64,000 nt of DNA, taken from positions 930,001 through 994,000 of the forward strand of contig OZ345353.1 of NCBI GenBank assembly GCA_977006965.1, written 5' to 3'. Positions 44,060 to 54,253 of this stretch are shown piece after piece. Below the pieces are notes generated by a model that was not told the origin of the DNA, made no database searches, and saw only the letters and a program-made list of their open reading frames with translations. The DNA is from Phymatolithon calcareum. Taxonomy: Eukaryota; Rhodophyta; Florideophyceae; Hapalidiales. The first letter of the stretch is position 1; every line of letters begins with the position of its first letter. The translations under genes were made by a program, and so were the position numbers.

Positions 44060-46153
44060 TCAATATGCCGCCGCGCGCCCCAACTTCCGTGGATCGCTCG
44101 CAGCATAAACCTGCCGCACCGCACTTTTCTGCCCGTCAAGCGCAGATGGGACAAGCACCGCCTGCACCGCACCCACCAACGTCGGCCCACTAACCTTGTG
44201 TCCCGCACCTTTAAGCGCCCTACAAACGCTCGGCCAATATTTCCACCCAGCCTTGAGCGCTGGATCCGGGGGCGGCATTGGTCCAATTTCAGCACGCACT
44301 GTTTCGCACGACGAGCTATTCACCCGTTCCAAAAAGACCAAATTCGGCACCAGCTGATGATGCAATCGTGGAGCCGCGATAGCCTCCGACACCGAATCAC
44401 CCCAATCCAGCACATTGATCATCGTGAGCAATGTAGACGATATAATTCGCGGACCGCCACTCGCCCCAACCACAAGAAATGGTTTGCCACCCCGTGTGAC
44501 AATAGTCGGCGACATGGATGAAAGCGGTCGTTTACCCGGTTGAATTCTGTTGGCGAGTGATGGATAAAGACCGAAGTAATTCACACGTTCTTGAGATACA
44601 CTGAAGTCATCCATTTCATTGTTTAGAATTATGCCGCCCACCATGACCCCACTTCCGAATCCAATGTTTACTGTTGAAGTCGCAGATACCGCCAGTCCAT
44701 TCGCATCCACCACACTCACATGCGTCGTGCCGTGATCATCCGGCGAATACCGCAGGCCGCGAGCGTAATGAGCGGGAGGATAGGTGTGTGATACGTCAAT
44801 GCGACGCTGTAAACGACGCGCAAGTCCCTTATCGAGCATTTGTCGTACGACACGAAGAGCACCATAGGCAAACTTGGGATCTCCGAGCAACATACGCATA
44901 CCAAATACGAATTTTAAAGCTTCCACGATGTATGCATATGTCACCCGGTTCCGTCCCTTTCGTCCGAGGTTTACGCCTTCAAGTATGTTCAGCGCCATTG
45001 CAATGGATCCACCGCCGGCCGACGGAAGCGGTGCGCCTAGTATTGTAAACCCGTGATACGTCGACAGAAGCGGATGCCTCTTCACCACACGGTACTTCGT
45101 CACATCCGCCGCTGTCATTACACCGCCGCTGGCGCGCACCTCACGTGACAGATTTTTCGCCATTGTTTTATACAATGCATTAGGTCCTTGCTCTGCAATT
45201 GCGCGAAGAGTTTGCGCCAGTTCGGGGTTGCGAAACTTGTCTCCAACGCGGAGAAAATTCGGTGTCGGGGAGGGCTTCGATACACTCTTCTTACTACGAA
45301 GCACGCCGGGTGGTTCCGCACTTGCAGCGGCGGTTTTCTTCGTCTCTGCGTGTGCACGGTCACGACGCAGAAGTGCAATCAGTGCCGGGGAATTGAGAAT
45401 GACATCTCTATACTTATGCATCTTGTACTCAAACTCTTCAGAGACGACACTTTCCTCCGCAAGTGGGACAACCAGATTGACAACATCCTTCCACTTCAAA
45501 ATTCCAAACTCACTATGTAGTTCATAAAGCCCCTTAAGTTCGCCCGGCACCGCGACGGCCGTGCCGCCTCGAAGCGATCGGTTCCCATCCTTAGCATATG
45601 TCTGCACGTCGACGAGACTAGGTGCAGTTTCGCGTGCATCGTACATAACGGGCGCACGTTCATCAGCAGGCTGGACGAGAATGAAGGCGCCACCACCAAT
45701 GCCACTTGCATACGGTGCGATGGCCCCCTGACAAAATAACGTCGCCACGGCGGCATCCGCGGCATTGCCTCCCATCTTACTGAGCACCTTCACTCCGAGC
45801 TTTGAGCATCGCGGTTCATCCGCCGCCACTGCGCCGTGTGCGCCGTGCACCGCGCTCGCAGGCGCTGAGGTGAGATCGCCCGGTGTGACACGCCCCGGTG
45901 CACCCACTCGCGACAGCATGACGGGGAGGAGTAACAGCGCTGCAAATAACGCTATACATGCTGTGAATGTGCGGGCGGCGGAATGGCGTGTGGCGGATGT
46001 GCCCGGAAGTGAACCCCATAAACGGTTCAGGCTGGTGGAGACAACGACGGGGCCGCTGCCTGCGTTGCGATGGAAGAGAATTTCGCCGTCTTCCGGCTCC
46101 TGAGAGCCTGTCAGCGGCGCTGTTTCTTCTGGCATGTCGATGGGCGGATCCAT
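44060..46153 (-). CDS. GGT: Gamma-glutamyltransferase, membrane-anchored
   Basis: A 697-aa frame from the ATG at 46153. A single hydrophobic stretch at residues about 62-80 after a cytoplasmic-type head suggests a type II membrane anchor. Family motifs: GGNAADAAVA near 128, SGIGGGAFILV, YDARETAPS with R174 for the substrate carboxylate, AVPGELKGL, PLPSAGGGS, the autoprocessing site DDHGTTHVSVVDANG with nucleophile T476, LNNEMDDFS, PLSSMSPTIV and GASGGPRI. The precursor should self-cleave before T476 into large and small subunits and then split the gamma-glutamyl bond of glutathione and its conjugates outside the cytosol or in the vacuole. A Lys/Ala/Pro-rich insert lies at about 265-300. It is intronless and on the same strand as the upstream ABC gene, about 970 bp away. 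Confidence 0.95.
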   Translation of the reverse strand: MDPPIDMPEETAPLTGSQEPEDGEILFHRNAGSGPVVVSTSLNRLWGSLPGTSATRHSAARTFTACIALFAALLLLPVMLSRVGAPGRVTPGDLTSAPASAVHGAHGAVAADEPRCSKLGVKVLSKMGGNAADAAVATLFCQGAIAPYASGIGGGAFILVQPADERAPVMYDARETAPSLVDVQTYAKDGNRSLRGGTAVAVPGELKGLYELHSEFGILKWKDVVNLVVPLAEESVVSEEFEYKMHKYRDVILNSPALIALLRRDRAHAETKKTAAASAEPPGVLRSKKSVSKPSPTPNFLRVGDKFRNPELAQTLRAIAEQGPNALYKTMAKNLSREVRASGGVMTAADVTKYRVVKRHPLLSTYHGFTILGAPLPSAGGGSIAMALNILEGVNLGRKGRNRVTYAYIVEALKFVFGMRMLLGDPKFAYGALRVVRQMLDKGLARRLQRRIDVSHTYPPAHYARGLRYSPDDHGTTHVSVVDANGLAVSATSTVNIGFGSGVMVGGIILNNEMDDFSVSQERVNYFGLYPSLANRIQPGKRPLSSMSPTIVTRGGKPFLVVGASGGPRIISSTLLTMINVLDWGDSVSEAIAAPRLHHQLVPNLVFLERVNSSSCETVRAEIGPMPPPDPALKAGWKYWPSVCRALKGAGHKVSGPTLVGAVQAVLVPSALDGQKSAVRQVYAASDPRKLGRAAAY

Positions 46154-47119
46154 CGCGCAGCAGGCAAGGAGACAATCGCCAATTGGGAGGTTGGCCTCCG
46201 CGGAGGTGATCCTCAGCAGCTGATCAATTTATAGTGAAGTAACTTTAACGAACCGACGCGGAAGGTTGTGGTTCCTCTTCAGCTACTGTAATTTTTATAA
46301 TAGTGTAAGCACGCCATGGCACCATGTCCTACCGTAGAATTCTGTACACGTGTACACGGACCCTGCTAGCTACAGTACAGTAGTTCACCTTTTGCAATTA
46401 CTTCAAATAGTAGATTAGGAGACGAATCTTAGTACAGTACTTGGATCTGCTGTGTAGTTCAAAAAATCTTGAGAACATCTCGGTTCTGATAGTTTGTAGC
46501 GGTGGAAAAGTACTTTTCGTTCGCCAGTAATAGTTAGATATGGCCACTGTCAGTTCTTCCTCAATTTTCTCGTTTGTATCATCATTGTGGAGAAGAGGAA
46601 CAACACGGGTTGACGTCTGAAGTTTGTTGTCCAGTTCCGTCTCTTTATCCAAAAGATATGAGTACCTCATTGGGTTTCTTGGGGCACAAATTCTCCACTG
46701 TCACATTGCCTGTTCGATTGCAAAATTCTCATCGAGAAACGATGATGACAGCGCAGCGTTCCGATGGATGGTCAGCAGTATTCTTGGCAGCGAAGAGCAC
46801 AGCTTGCATGGGGTATTATTTCAGCTCCGTTTTGCCATTATGAGAGGCTACAACCAGCGAGCGACAGTTTGAAGTGAGGTGATTGAGGATCTCCACCGAG
46901 CACCAAATGAAAATGATGCCTTCGTTCTAAATTGTGAGTTTTTCACTGGTTTGGTCACCAGCCACTATTTCAAAAGGACAATTCCATCTGGCAGTACGAG
47001 CTCATGCAGAAAGCATCCCAATCATTCATGTGTACAACAACGGAAAAGAGACCCCCCAGTCAATGTCAAATAAATAAACGTACTATACAAATAATTTTGC
47101 CCTCAAGTTCATGATGCGG
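46154..47119. other. Intergenic between GGT and ABC transporter
   Basis: No conserved frame was seen. It includes the upstream region of GGT and the 3' flank of the ABC gene. Confidence 0.45.
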
Positions 47120-49081
47120 TTAACTGGAAGCCTCCAGAAGTCGACGATAGTACCCGTTTCCCACAGCAAGCTCCTCATGCGTGCCCTCCTCGACGATACG
47201 CCCGCCGTCAACAACAAACACCCTGTCGCATGTCCGCACGCTTTCCAGTTTATGACTGATCAGCATTACAGTTGTCCGCTCATCCCGCATCAGCCTTTCC
47301 AAGCTCTCGTTCACGAATTTCTCGCTGATGGCATCAAGTGCTGCGCACGGTTCATCCGCGATGACCACCGGTGCCTTCCGCAGCAAGCATCTCGCGATAT
47401 TAACGCGCTGTCGCTGCCCACCAGACAATCCTTCTGCGCTCTCATTCAGCCCGTGCTCCAGCTCCCTCGCAAACGCCATAACTCCAGCATCTCTCGCCGC
47501 CTCTTCAACCTCCCTATCGGACGCTCCCATGTGTCCAAGCAAAATGTTCTCACGAATACTTCCGGGCAGCATGCGCGTGTCCTGAGACACAACCCCCAAC
47601 ATCTCACCGCGCAACATACTTGGGGACATGTCGTCTACATTCTCTCCACCAATAACAATCTTCCCGCGCGAAGGCGCATGAAACCGCGACAGCAGCGCGA
47701 ATATCGTACTCTTCCCAGCCCCACTCGCCCCCACAAACGCCGCGGACGAACCTGCCGGAATCACAAACTTCATCTGGGCGACCGCGAGACGTCGAGAACC
47801 CGGATACGCAAAGCTCACGTCGCGAAATTCCACGCTGCGCGCACCGTTCATTACAGAGCCCTCACAAACTTCACTCTCACTTTCTTCCGCCGGTAGCGCA
47901 AACAGAGCTATGAGTCGCTCTGCCGGTCCCGCCGCCTTGACAAGTGCAGACAGTGCATTGGAAACCTTTCCCAGTGCGACATTGAGTGCATTATTATAAC
48001 TCGCAAACGCCATCATAGCCCCAACAGACAATCGTCCCTCGCTCACAAGTATGCCGCCAGCGCTAAGCACGGCGACAATGCTCAACGTAAACAGCAACCG
48101 ATTCCAAGCCGCAAGGGCGGCAGCCGTGCGCGCGGCACGCAGTCCCCAATCGCGCGCTTCGAGCACCCCGGCAGCATACTTCGCTTGTGCCGCACTTTCC
48201 GCGCCGAAATTCTTCACGGTGTCCAGCGCGCCGAGATGGGCGGATGCAGCGCTCGACGCAGCCGCTTGCGCAGCGCTGCGATTACGCGCCACGACGGCGG
48301 CACGCGCACCGAAGCGAGCGCCCAGTACTAGCGATAACGGCGCCACAATGCCAGCCAAGGCCGCCATGGGTGCACAGAGAGCGACAAGACAGATAAACGC
48401 AACCACGGCCTCTAGAGCGCCCGTACCCACGCGCGCGAGGTCTTCCGTGGCGGCCGATTCAACGACGGAGGCGTCAGCGGCAAGCGATGAGAGGGCACCG
48501 CCGACACCGCCCGCGCGCGGAAGCGCGGAAACCTCGGCCAGTATCAGCGAGTTGAATGCGCGGGTGCGCACGGAGGCACCCACACGGTACGTTGCGGAGC
48601 GTACGAGACGTATCTCTAGAAATCTGAGAGCAGCGCCTACGAGATATACAGTTAACAGGATGAGCGAGCTCGAACGAAGGTCGTTGCCACCGGATGTTAC
48701 GCTGTTGAGAACGCGTGAGAAGGCGAGTGGCGCTGTGAGCATGGAGAGGGATGAAAGGGCGGCGAAGAGAACGCCCGTTACCACTGCCCGTCGCTCTGCT
48801 TCTGCTAGTTTAAGTACGGTCTGTGCGCTTTCCCATGCGTCGAGCGCTATTTTAGGGAGGAGATGACGTCTTTTCGAGGTTGCTCGAATTGCGTCTCGCG
48901 CCTTGTCCTGTTCTTCCACTGGTGATGGTGATGAGCCCGGTGTTGCGGCGAGAGTGCAGCATGGGGCGCGCGGTAATAGGCTTACTCGACGTCGCTCTCG
49001 GGCGCTTTGATAGAGAGCGTGATGGTGAAATGGGGTTACGCGTGGCGCGAGGAGGACAGGAGCGGAAAACGTGAGCACCAT
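47120..49081 (-). CDS. Half-size ABC exporter (ABCB type), possibly organelle-targeted
   Basis: A 653-aa protein from the ATG at 49081. Residues 1-50 are basic and Ser/Ala-rich and look like a transit peptide (MVLTFSAPVL, later RERRRVSLLPRAPC). Residues about 95-390 are the exporter transmembrane domain with six predicted helices, unusually rich in Ala. The nucleotide-binding domain has Walker A GASGAGKST at 451-459, Q-loop Q500 (VVSQDTRMLPGSIREN), signature LSGGQRQR at 552, Walker B PVVIADEP with catalytic E577, and H-loop H610 (LISHK). All ATPase residues are present, so it should be an active homodimeric exporter. The substrate is unknown. Relatives of this layout sit in mitochondrial or plastid membranes, but the site is inferred only. 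Confidence 0.9.
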   Translation of the reverse strand: MVLTFSAPVLLAPRVTPFHHHALYQSARERRRVSLLPRAPCCTLAATPGSSPSPVEEQDKARDAIRATSKRRHLLPKIALDAWESAQTVLKLAEAERRAVVTGVLFAALSSLSMLTAPLAFSRVLNSVTSGGNDLRSSSLILLTVYLVGAALRFLEIRLVRSATYRVGASVRTRAFNSLILAEVSALPRAGGVGGALSSLAADASVVESAATEDLARVGTGALEAVVAFICLVALCAPMAALAGIVAPLSLVLGARFGARAAVVARNRSAAQAAASSAASAHLGALDTVKNFGAESAAQAKYAAGVLEARDWGLRAARTAAALAAWNRLLFTLSIVAVLSAGGILVSEGRLSVGAMMAFASYNNALNVALGKVSNALSALVKAAGPAERLIALFALPAEESESEVCEGSVMNGARSVEFRDVSFAYPGSRRLAVAQMKFVIPAGSSAAFVGASGAGKSTIFALLSRFHAPSRGKIVIGGENVDDMSPSMLRGEMLGVVSQDTRMLPGSIRENILLGHMGASDREVEEAARDAGVMAFARELEHGLNESAEGLSGGQRQRVNIARCLLRKAPVVIADEPCAALDAISEKFVNESLERLMRDERTTVMLISHKLESVRTCDRVFVVDGGRIVEEGTHEELAVGNGYYRRLLEASS

Positions 49082-49529
49082 GGGCTTGGCAATCAAATTA
49101 AGCAAGTGCTCCTTGTGCACGGGAGTGAGTTCGTTAAGCTGAAATCAGACGTTCATGTGTCAGCGCTGTGGAACAATTGGGGACACGGGACGCAGCAGTG
49201 AATTCAAGTGCACATGATGTGGACAACTTGTGCGAATAGAAGGAAAGATATGGCTGAGATGGAGGGAGATATAGTGCTTTGATGGCACCAACTGCATAGA
49301 AACCTAGGGCACACATTCAACGCTGGCCCATTAATGCAACTGTTGGCATCATTGGCGGTCATTTTCCTCGTGACTGTCATCCTTCTTTCTTGGCCGTACA
49401 CGCACAGTTCCGTGCCGAGGCATGGCAGGCCTTCAATTCGCGGCTTGAAAAAGTTCCCACGGACGATCCCCATTAGAGATGGGCAAACCTCACAAGTCCC
49501 GCGAGTGAGAGGACTTGGTGAGGAGAGAA

Positions 49530-49596
49530 GTGGTCCTGCGAGGAGCCCTCATTTTTTTTGAGCCAAGAGGGCCTTTTGAGGTCCTCGAGAGGACCA
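49530..49596. repeat. Imperfect inverted repeat
   Basis: GTGGTCCTGCGAGGAGCCC at 49530-49548 pairs with parts of 49567-49596 (GAGGGC...TCCTCGAGAGGACCAC). The right arm contains the 16-base palindrome GGTCCTCGAGAGGACC. It may be a small fold-back element. Confidence 0.4.
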
Positions 49597-49694
49597 CAGG
49601 ATCATAATAGCCCCACGACAGGGCAATAAATGCTCATTGGTATTGAAAATTATGAAAGTAGGATTTCGATAGGTCCGTCCGTCCTGGGCGATTC

Positions 49695-49728
49695 ACACGT
49701 GTCTCATACACGTGTACTAAACACGTGT
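49695..49728. promoter_or_regulatory. Three CACGTG (G-box) palindromes at 13-bp spacing
   Basis: ACACGTGT occurs at 49695-49702, 49708-49715 and 49721-49728, exactly 13 bases apart, and lies 95-128 bases before the ATG at 49823. CACGTG is the classic core for bHLH and bZIP factors. The regular spacing suggests a cluster of binding sites, most likely for the Tim17-family gene. Confidence 0.5.
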
Positions 49729-49822
49729 CCAACAATCTCGATCCTAAACCGAGCAGAGTACGATCGGCAGCAATACGGATGCATAACAAACACAGAGCGG
49801 GATCACCTTGAGCGTCCTCAAA

Positions 49823-50428
49823 ATGGAATACCTCCGACGCCTAGAGCCTGGGGAGAAGCCAGCCCCACCGCCAAGCTGGATAGCGGAGTTCACAACACAG
49901 TCCTTGAGCGGATTTTGCGGTGGCCTTGCATGGGGTGGATATCGGGGTCTCGTAGAGGCGCGATCGACCGGAGTAACGGATCGTGCCAAGGAACGGGCAA
50001 CAACATACTTCGTACGAGGTGCTCTTGCGGGCGGCGCTAGGGTCGGCGGGTTTGTGATGCTTTTTTCCGGGCTAGCAATTGCGGCTGAACAGGCAAGGGG
50101 ATCGCGTGACGCTGCCAATTATTCTGCGGCCGCAGCGACCACCGCTTTGGCGTTTGCAGCACCCGCAGGACTTGCAACAGCAATCAAACCGGTCATCGCA
50201 GCCGGGATCGGTGGCGCCGTTTTAGGCGGAATGCAAGTCGAGCTTGAGCGACACGCGGGTGGGAAATTGTTCGAAGTCGTTCATTTGCAGCACTTGGAGG
50301 ATGACAGGGAGCCAGTGCCGGTGGCAGATGTGGTCAGCGACATGGAGATTCAGTTGGCGGAAAGCGCGGATTTCCTTTCTGTGACTGATATTGTCACTAG
50401 CGGAAAAATTTCCGTTTCCCATGAATGA
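49823..50428 (+). CDS. Tim17/Tim22/Tim23-family membrane protein
   Basis: A 201-aa protein from the ATG at 49823. The central part has four weakly hydrophobic, Gly/Ala-rich segments with the family's GxxxG-like pattern: SLSGFCGGLAWGGYRGLVEA at about 27-46, then FVRGALAGGARVGGFVMLFS, AAATTALAFAAPAGLATAI and AAGIGGAVLGG. The order, an Arg before the second segment and the conserved Asn-rich turn (RDAANY) fit the PRAT superfamily, which includes mitochondrial import channels, complex I subunit or assembly proteins and plastid OEP16. The tail from about 150 is acidic. Which member this is cannot be decided by eye; organelle membrane location is likely. No intron. Confidence 0.7.
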   Translation: MEYLRRLEPGEKPAPPPSWIAEFTTQSLSGFCGGLAWGGYRGLVEARSTGVTDRAKERATTYFVRGALAGGARVGGFVMLFSGLAIAAEQARGSRDAANYSAAAATTALAFAAPAGLATAIKPVIAAGIGGAVLGGMQVELERHAGGKLFEVVHLQHLEDDREPVPVADVVSDMEIQLAESADFLSVTDIVTSGKISVSHE

Positions 50429-50550
50429 CGCCGGCGTGAATTGCCCAGTTCACTGTGTGTGATGTGGAGGCTGCAAAATATGGCGTGATCATACCAGCAT
50501 TGGTCAGGGTTTTCAAGCCCTCGAACAATACCTACGTGCCTTGGCAATCA

Positions 50551-51363
50551 ATGGCAGAGGAGTATAGTGGCCTCACAGGCAGTGCGACACAAGCTCTGGA
50601 ACCATCGCGTGTTGATCCCTTCGCACAATTTGCTCTGTCTCCATTTACGGCGCTCGAAGCTGCCACGCGCGTGACTTGTGCGGGGTGCGATCGCAGCCGG
50701 CGCTACTGGTGCGGGTCTTGCGGCACGCTCTGTCTTCCAAATGCAAAGGGACCAGTGCCGCGAGCGCGTCTTCCGCTACGATTCGAGGTCGTACAAGCGC
50801 GAAGCGAGGTCCCACAGAAAAGCACAGCGGGACAGGCGACCGCACTTGCGCCTGATCATGTGCGGCTATGGCGTCCGTGGCCGGAGTGCAAATCAAACAT
50901 CTCGGTGGCAGTGAATGCATCCGATGCGGGCGTGGCGTTGCTATACCCTCGCGCAGACGCGGTGCCACTGGGCGACGCGGGTGCTTTGCATACTCTTGTT
51001 GTGATCGACGCACCCTGGGCGACCGCGTCAGTGATTGCAATGCAGGACCCGTTTGCATCAATGCGGTGCGTCCAGCTCGATGTGGGAGATCGCCGAAGTG
51101 CATTTTGGAGATACATTCCAGTCCGCGGGGAGCGGTCCGCGTTCAACCCCGACGCCGTACAGAATTTCCTGTGCACCGTCGAGGCGATCCATGAATGCTG
51201 CGTGCAAAAAGACCCTCCCGCTGCCGCCCGTGGCGAGTTTGATGACCTGCTATGGCTCTTTGCGTTCCAGCACCGCCGTGTGAGTGTGGCCATCGCCAGC
51301 GATCCATCGAAGAAGAATCGACTTCATCGCAAATCGAAGGGAACACTTTCGAATCGTTTTTGA
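50551..51363 (+). CDS. DTW-domain tRNA-uridine aminocarboxypropyltransferase, DTWD1-like
   Basis: A 270-aa frame from the ATG at 50551. It shows a zinc-ribbon CAGC (43-46) and CGSC (54-57) pair with RSRRYWCGSC, the block VVQARSEVPQKSTAGQA that binds the methionine end of SAM, VVIDAPWATA at 151-160 in place of the D-x-T-W signature, MRCVQL, SAFWRYIP and LCTVEAIHE, all in family order. The family transfers the aminocarboxypropyl group from SAM to a uridine in tRNA (acp3U). Here the signature reads D-A-P-W, so Asp and Trp are kept but Thr is not. The basic C-terminus may bind RNA. It lies 122 bp after the Tim17-family gene on the same strand. Confidence 0.85.
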   Translation: MAEEYSGLTGSATQALEPSRVDPFAQFALSPFTALEAATRVTCAGCDRSRRYWCGSCGTLCLPNAKGPVPRARLPLRFEVVQARSEVPQKSTAGQATALAPDHVRLWRPWPECKSNISVAVNASDAGVALLYPRADAVPLGDAGALHTLVVIDAPWATASVIAMQDPFASMRCVQLDVGDRRSAFWRYIPVRGERSAFNPDAVQNFLCTVEAIHECCVQKDPPAAARGEFDDLLWLFAFQHRRVSVAIASDPSKKNRLHRKSKGTLSNRF

Positions 51364-51479
51364 CATTCCCAGTTTTTACCGTACACGTGGCAATGGTTCC
51401 TTGATCTCGATGCATCTCTCAAGGTGACGGCTCAATATCCAACATCGTCTTCTCAGCCGTAGCATAGTTACCGGGCACC

Positions 51480-52842
51480 ATGCTTACCGCATTTGTAACG
51501 GGACCGGCGTTTCCACGCGCGCATCGGTTGAACGGAAATAAATCTCAGATTTTTGCATGCGCTCCACAAAACGGACACGGTCGGTCGCGTCGCGCCTTTT
51601 TCAGGGATGCACTTCTAGCGGCTGCTGCGTTTGGCTTGCATCCGTTTTCTTCACTTGCGGCAGTCGACTTCGATATTGACCGCTTCGGTGATAAAGGTTT
51701 GTCGAAATTGCAAACGCGTTGCTTGCTATGAGCGCTGTATCGTGAGTAATTGCTCGATGCTGACATTTTTTGCTAATATTGGAACCATGAAGAACTCAAG
51801 GTCAGCGCGATTAACAGTATGTACTTTGCGCTTGAGGAACAAGACCGCTGCTGTCGAATTTAATTCGTCGTTGGCACTGACAAATGCCTCTCAAACTTGT
51901 TTTGTTCTGCGCGCTAGAGGTGAAACAAAACTGCAGAAATATGCTCACCGATCGACCGGGCCTTCTTCCGTCGTTCTTTCTCCTCTCGGTTCACGATGCA
52001 CTAACTTACGACCAGGAGACCAACGCCGGCGGACCTAACGGCAGTCTCCGCTTCGAGCTCGAATCGGATGGAAACGCCGAACTCCGTGATGCGTACGAGG
52101 CCATCAAGGAAGTGCGCGCGCTACAGCGCGGGGATATGAGTTTTGCAGATACTTTTGCCTTCGCGGGTGCCGTTGCCGTGGAGGTGACGGGCGGGCCACG
52201 TATAGTTGTGCAACTCGGGCGCGAAGACGCAAAGGTGGCAGACCCGCCAGGCCTTTCCAATCTGTACCGACCGGGCGCCAGCGCGAAGGATTTGATGGAC
52301 TGCTTTGCGGCATCGGGGTTGCAGCCGGCGCGGGACGCGGTTCTTGTGCACGGTGCAGTTGGCTCCTTGAACGATATCGCTCAAGCCCGTGTGGAGAAAA
52401 TGCAGGCCGCGGAGATTGATAGCGATGAAGAGGAAGATGAGGAGAGTGTGGATGATGTAACTTATGGAAAAGTCACGAGTAAGAAACGTGGGCCTGTTCT
52501 TGTCTCCAGTAACGTTTCTCAACTCACGCTTGGTGGGCAGAAATTCAGTAATGGGTATTTGGCGGCCATGCTCAAGGCGAAAGATGTTGACAGCTTGACG
52601 CAAAGGGATCGGGTTATTTTGGGCAATGATGAGATGCGGGCACAAGTGCAGAAGTATGCGGGTAGTAACTCCAAGTTTCTTAACGACACGGCGGATTTGT
52701 TCCAGAGAATGACTCTTCTTGGTAAGTTTTGTCTGTGCACACAGTTGGAATGTTCTGAATGACGACTGTACTAACGTCTGTTTTGGATTGTTTTGCGTAC
52801 TCAGGGAGCTCTTATGAATCTCTAAAGTTGGAAGACAAGTAA
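51480..52842 (+). CDS. TL29: Thylakoid lumenal ascorbate-peroxidase-like protein (TL29/APX4), three exons
   Basis: Predicted as join(51480..51696,51918..52721,52805..52842), 352 aa. Exon 1 encodes a two-part transit: a plastid part with Phe (MLTAFVTGPAFPR), then a twin-arginine lumenal signal SRRAFF followed by ALLAAAAFGLHPFSSLAA. Mature sequence begins near VDFDIDRFGDK. The junction restores GDKEVKQ, matching plant TL29 (GDKELK). Exon 2 has SVHDALTYDQETNAGGPNGSLRF, MSFADTFAFAGAVAVEVTGGP and DPPGLSNLYRPGASAKDLMD, a class I haem peroxidase fold. An acidic insert (about DSDEEEDEE) precedes the C-terminal half. Introns are GT-AG, 221 and 83 bp. Peroxidase catalytic residues seem absent, as in plant TL29, which is a lumenal protein associated with photosystem II. 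Confidence 0.85.
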
Positions 52843-53173
52843 TTGGTACGGACATAAAAGCTTTTTCTTTATGTGCAGCGTACTGTTCCCTCGGAACTCA
52901 TGTCGTCGTTTAGCGTGCATCTAAGCCTCTTTTGCAGAACAAGTAGCGCATATGCAATCGGTTGCACTCCGCGCCACACAGCTCACACCATCGCGCCCTC
53001 GAGAACATTTGCATGCAGGCACAACTGCAAGCAATTGTACGCCTCAACGAATTCCTGATCCCTATTTTCCATAAATATCTTGGTCTAGCTCTCCTGCAAG
53101 AGCGATCGGAGTAGGAGCGTGTGCAGTGCAGTGTGTGCCTTACCGTTTCCGACCGACCAAAAATTAATAGCAA

Positions 53174-53994
53174 TCAGCCGAAGTAGGATTGCATAACAGT
53201 TCGGCAGATGTTGATGCGAAGTAAACAGCAAATGCCAAAAGCAGCCAGAACTGCCACGACGGGGTAGAGAAACACCGTGGTGTGTTGCAAGAACGGGAGC
53301 ACGTTGTATCCCAGAAAGGTGATGTAAAAGTAGTAACTAAACGCGATCGCATAAGCCGTATTTCCAAGCAATGTAAACACGAAGCCTTCGCGCAAGAACA
53401 CGAGTAGTAGAAAGTACTGCACGACATAAAGCAGAATGAAGAGCGGGAAGAACGAATTGCAATGGACGTCGAAAGCATAAAGCCATTCTACTTTCTGCTC
53501 TGTCGTATGACTTCCCGTGTTCTCAACCAGCAAATAATGATTTGCAAGATACCACGCCAGCGTTGATGCAAGTACACCAACGCAGCCGAAATCCACCATC
53601 ACGGCATAAAGCATCCCTTTCAAAAATCCCGTCACACTTTTGTGGAATGCAATAGTGTATCCCAGCGCCGCAACGCTCATAAAGTACACCATAATGGCGA
53701 CAAACGCGGGGTCTGCGCGCAAAAAAGGAGTCAGACCTCAGCCAGATTAATTGATTGATTCCTGCCGACCAACTCGTGCATGTAAAAACTTCGCATTCAC
53801 TCACCGTCCCGCGCCCATTGGTTCTTCGTCTGCTTGTGATACTTAGTAGTTCGATACACGCGGCTAGGACTCACGCAGAGATAGAGCATCTGCCACAGCG
53901 TGTAGTCGATATCCATTTGCGGATACTGAAAGAAACGCCGCACGTACTCCGGCAACTGCAATGAGCTTCCGCTCTGCGCGCGATACCACATCAT
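53174..53994 (-). CDS. UNC50: UNC-50 family membrane protein, two exons
   Basis: Predicted as complement(join(53174..53712,53805..53994)), 242 aa, slightly shorter than animal UNC-50. Exon 1 holds the hallmark QMDIDYTLWQMLYLCVSPSR followed by VYRTTKYHKQTKNQWARD. A 92-bp GT-AG intron splits a codon so that the join reads WARDDPAF, as in the family. Exon 2 has five hydrophobic segments, the loop VEWLYAFDVHCNSFFPL and FLGYNVLPFL. UNC-50 (yeast Gmh1) is a Golgi/ER membrane protein involved in trafficking through Arf exchange factors and, in animals, in receptor assembly. The double ATG at 53994 and 53991 was chosen because it is the first after a stretch without ATG; a 5' exon cannot be excluded. 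It is convergent with TL29. Confidence 0.9.
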
Positions 53995-54253
53995 GCACAC
54001 GAATTGTGCCAACCGCGTCGCACACGACCGTCCGTTCAACAGGAGCAAAAAAGGTATCAAAGTTAATAATTATCACGCAATTCCGGACCGAAAATAGGCA
54101 CGAATTAATCCGCCACGCAAATTAGTACACATACCCCACCACCCTGGTTCTTCCCGCCGTACATCGGCAGACTTGCGCCCGACATCTCGACTCGTCCAGC
54201 GCCGCGCGCCGTCCACGGAAACGCTCGAGCCGACGCGCCCCTCGTCTCCACGT

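Larger units (their letters stand above)
49082..49822. other. Divergent intergenic region, ABC gene and Tim17-family gene
   Basis: This region of 741 bp must carry both promoters. It holds an imperfect inverted repeat at 49530-49596 and three evenly spaced CACGTG boxes at 49695-49728. Confidence 0.5.

Noticed and set aside
48051-48866. 271-codon plus-strand frame
   Set aside because: It is the antisense shadow of the Ala-rich transmembrane domain of the ABC exporter.
52121-52855. 244-codon minus-strand frame opposite TL29
   Set aside because: The plus strand carries a clear TL29-like protein with consistent splice junctions.
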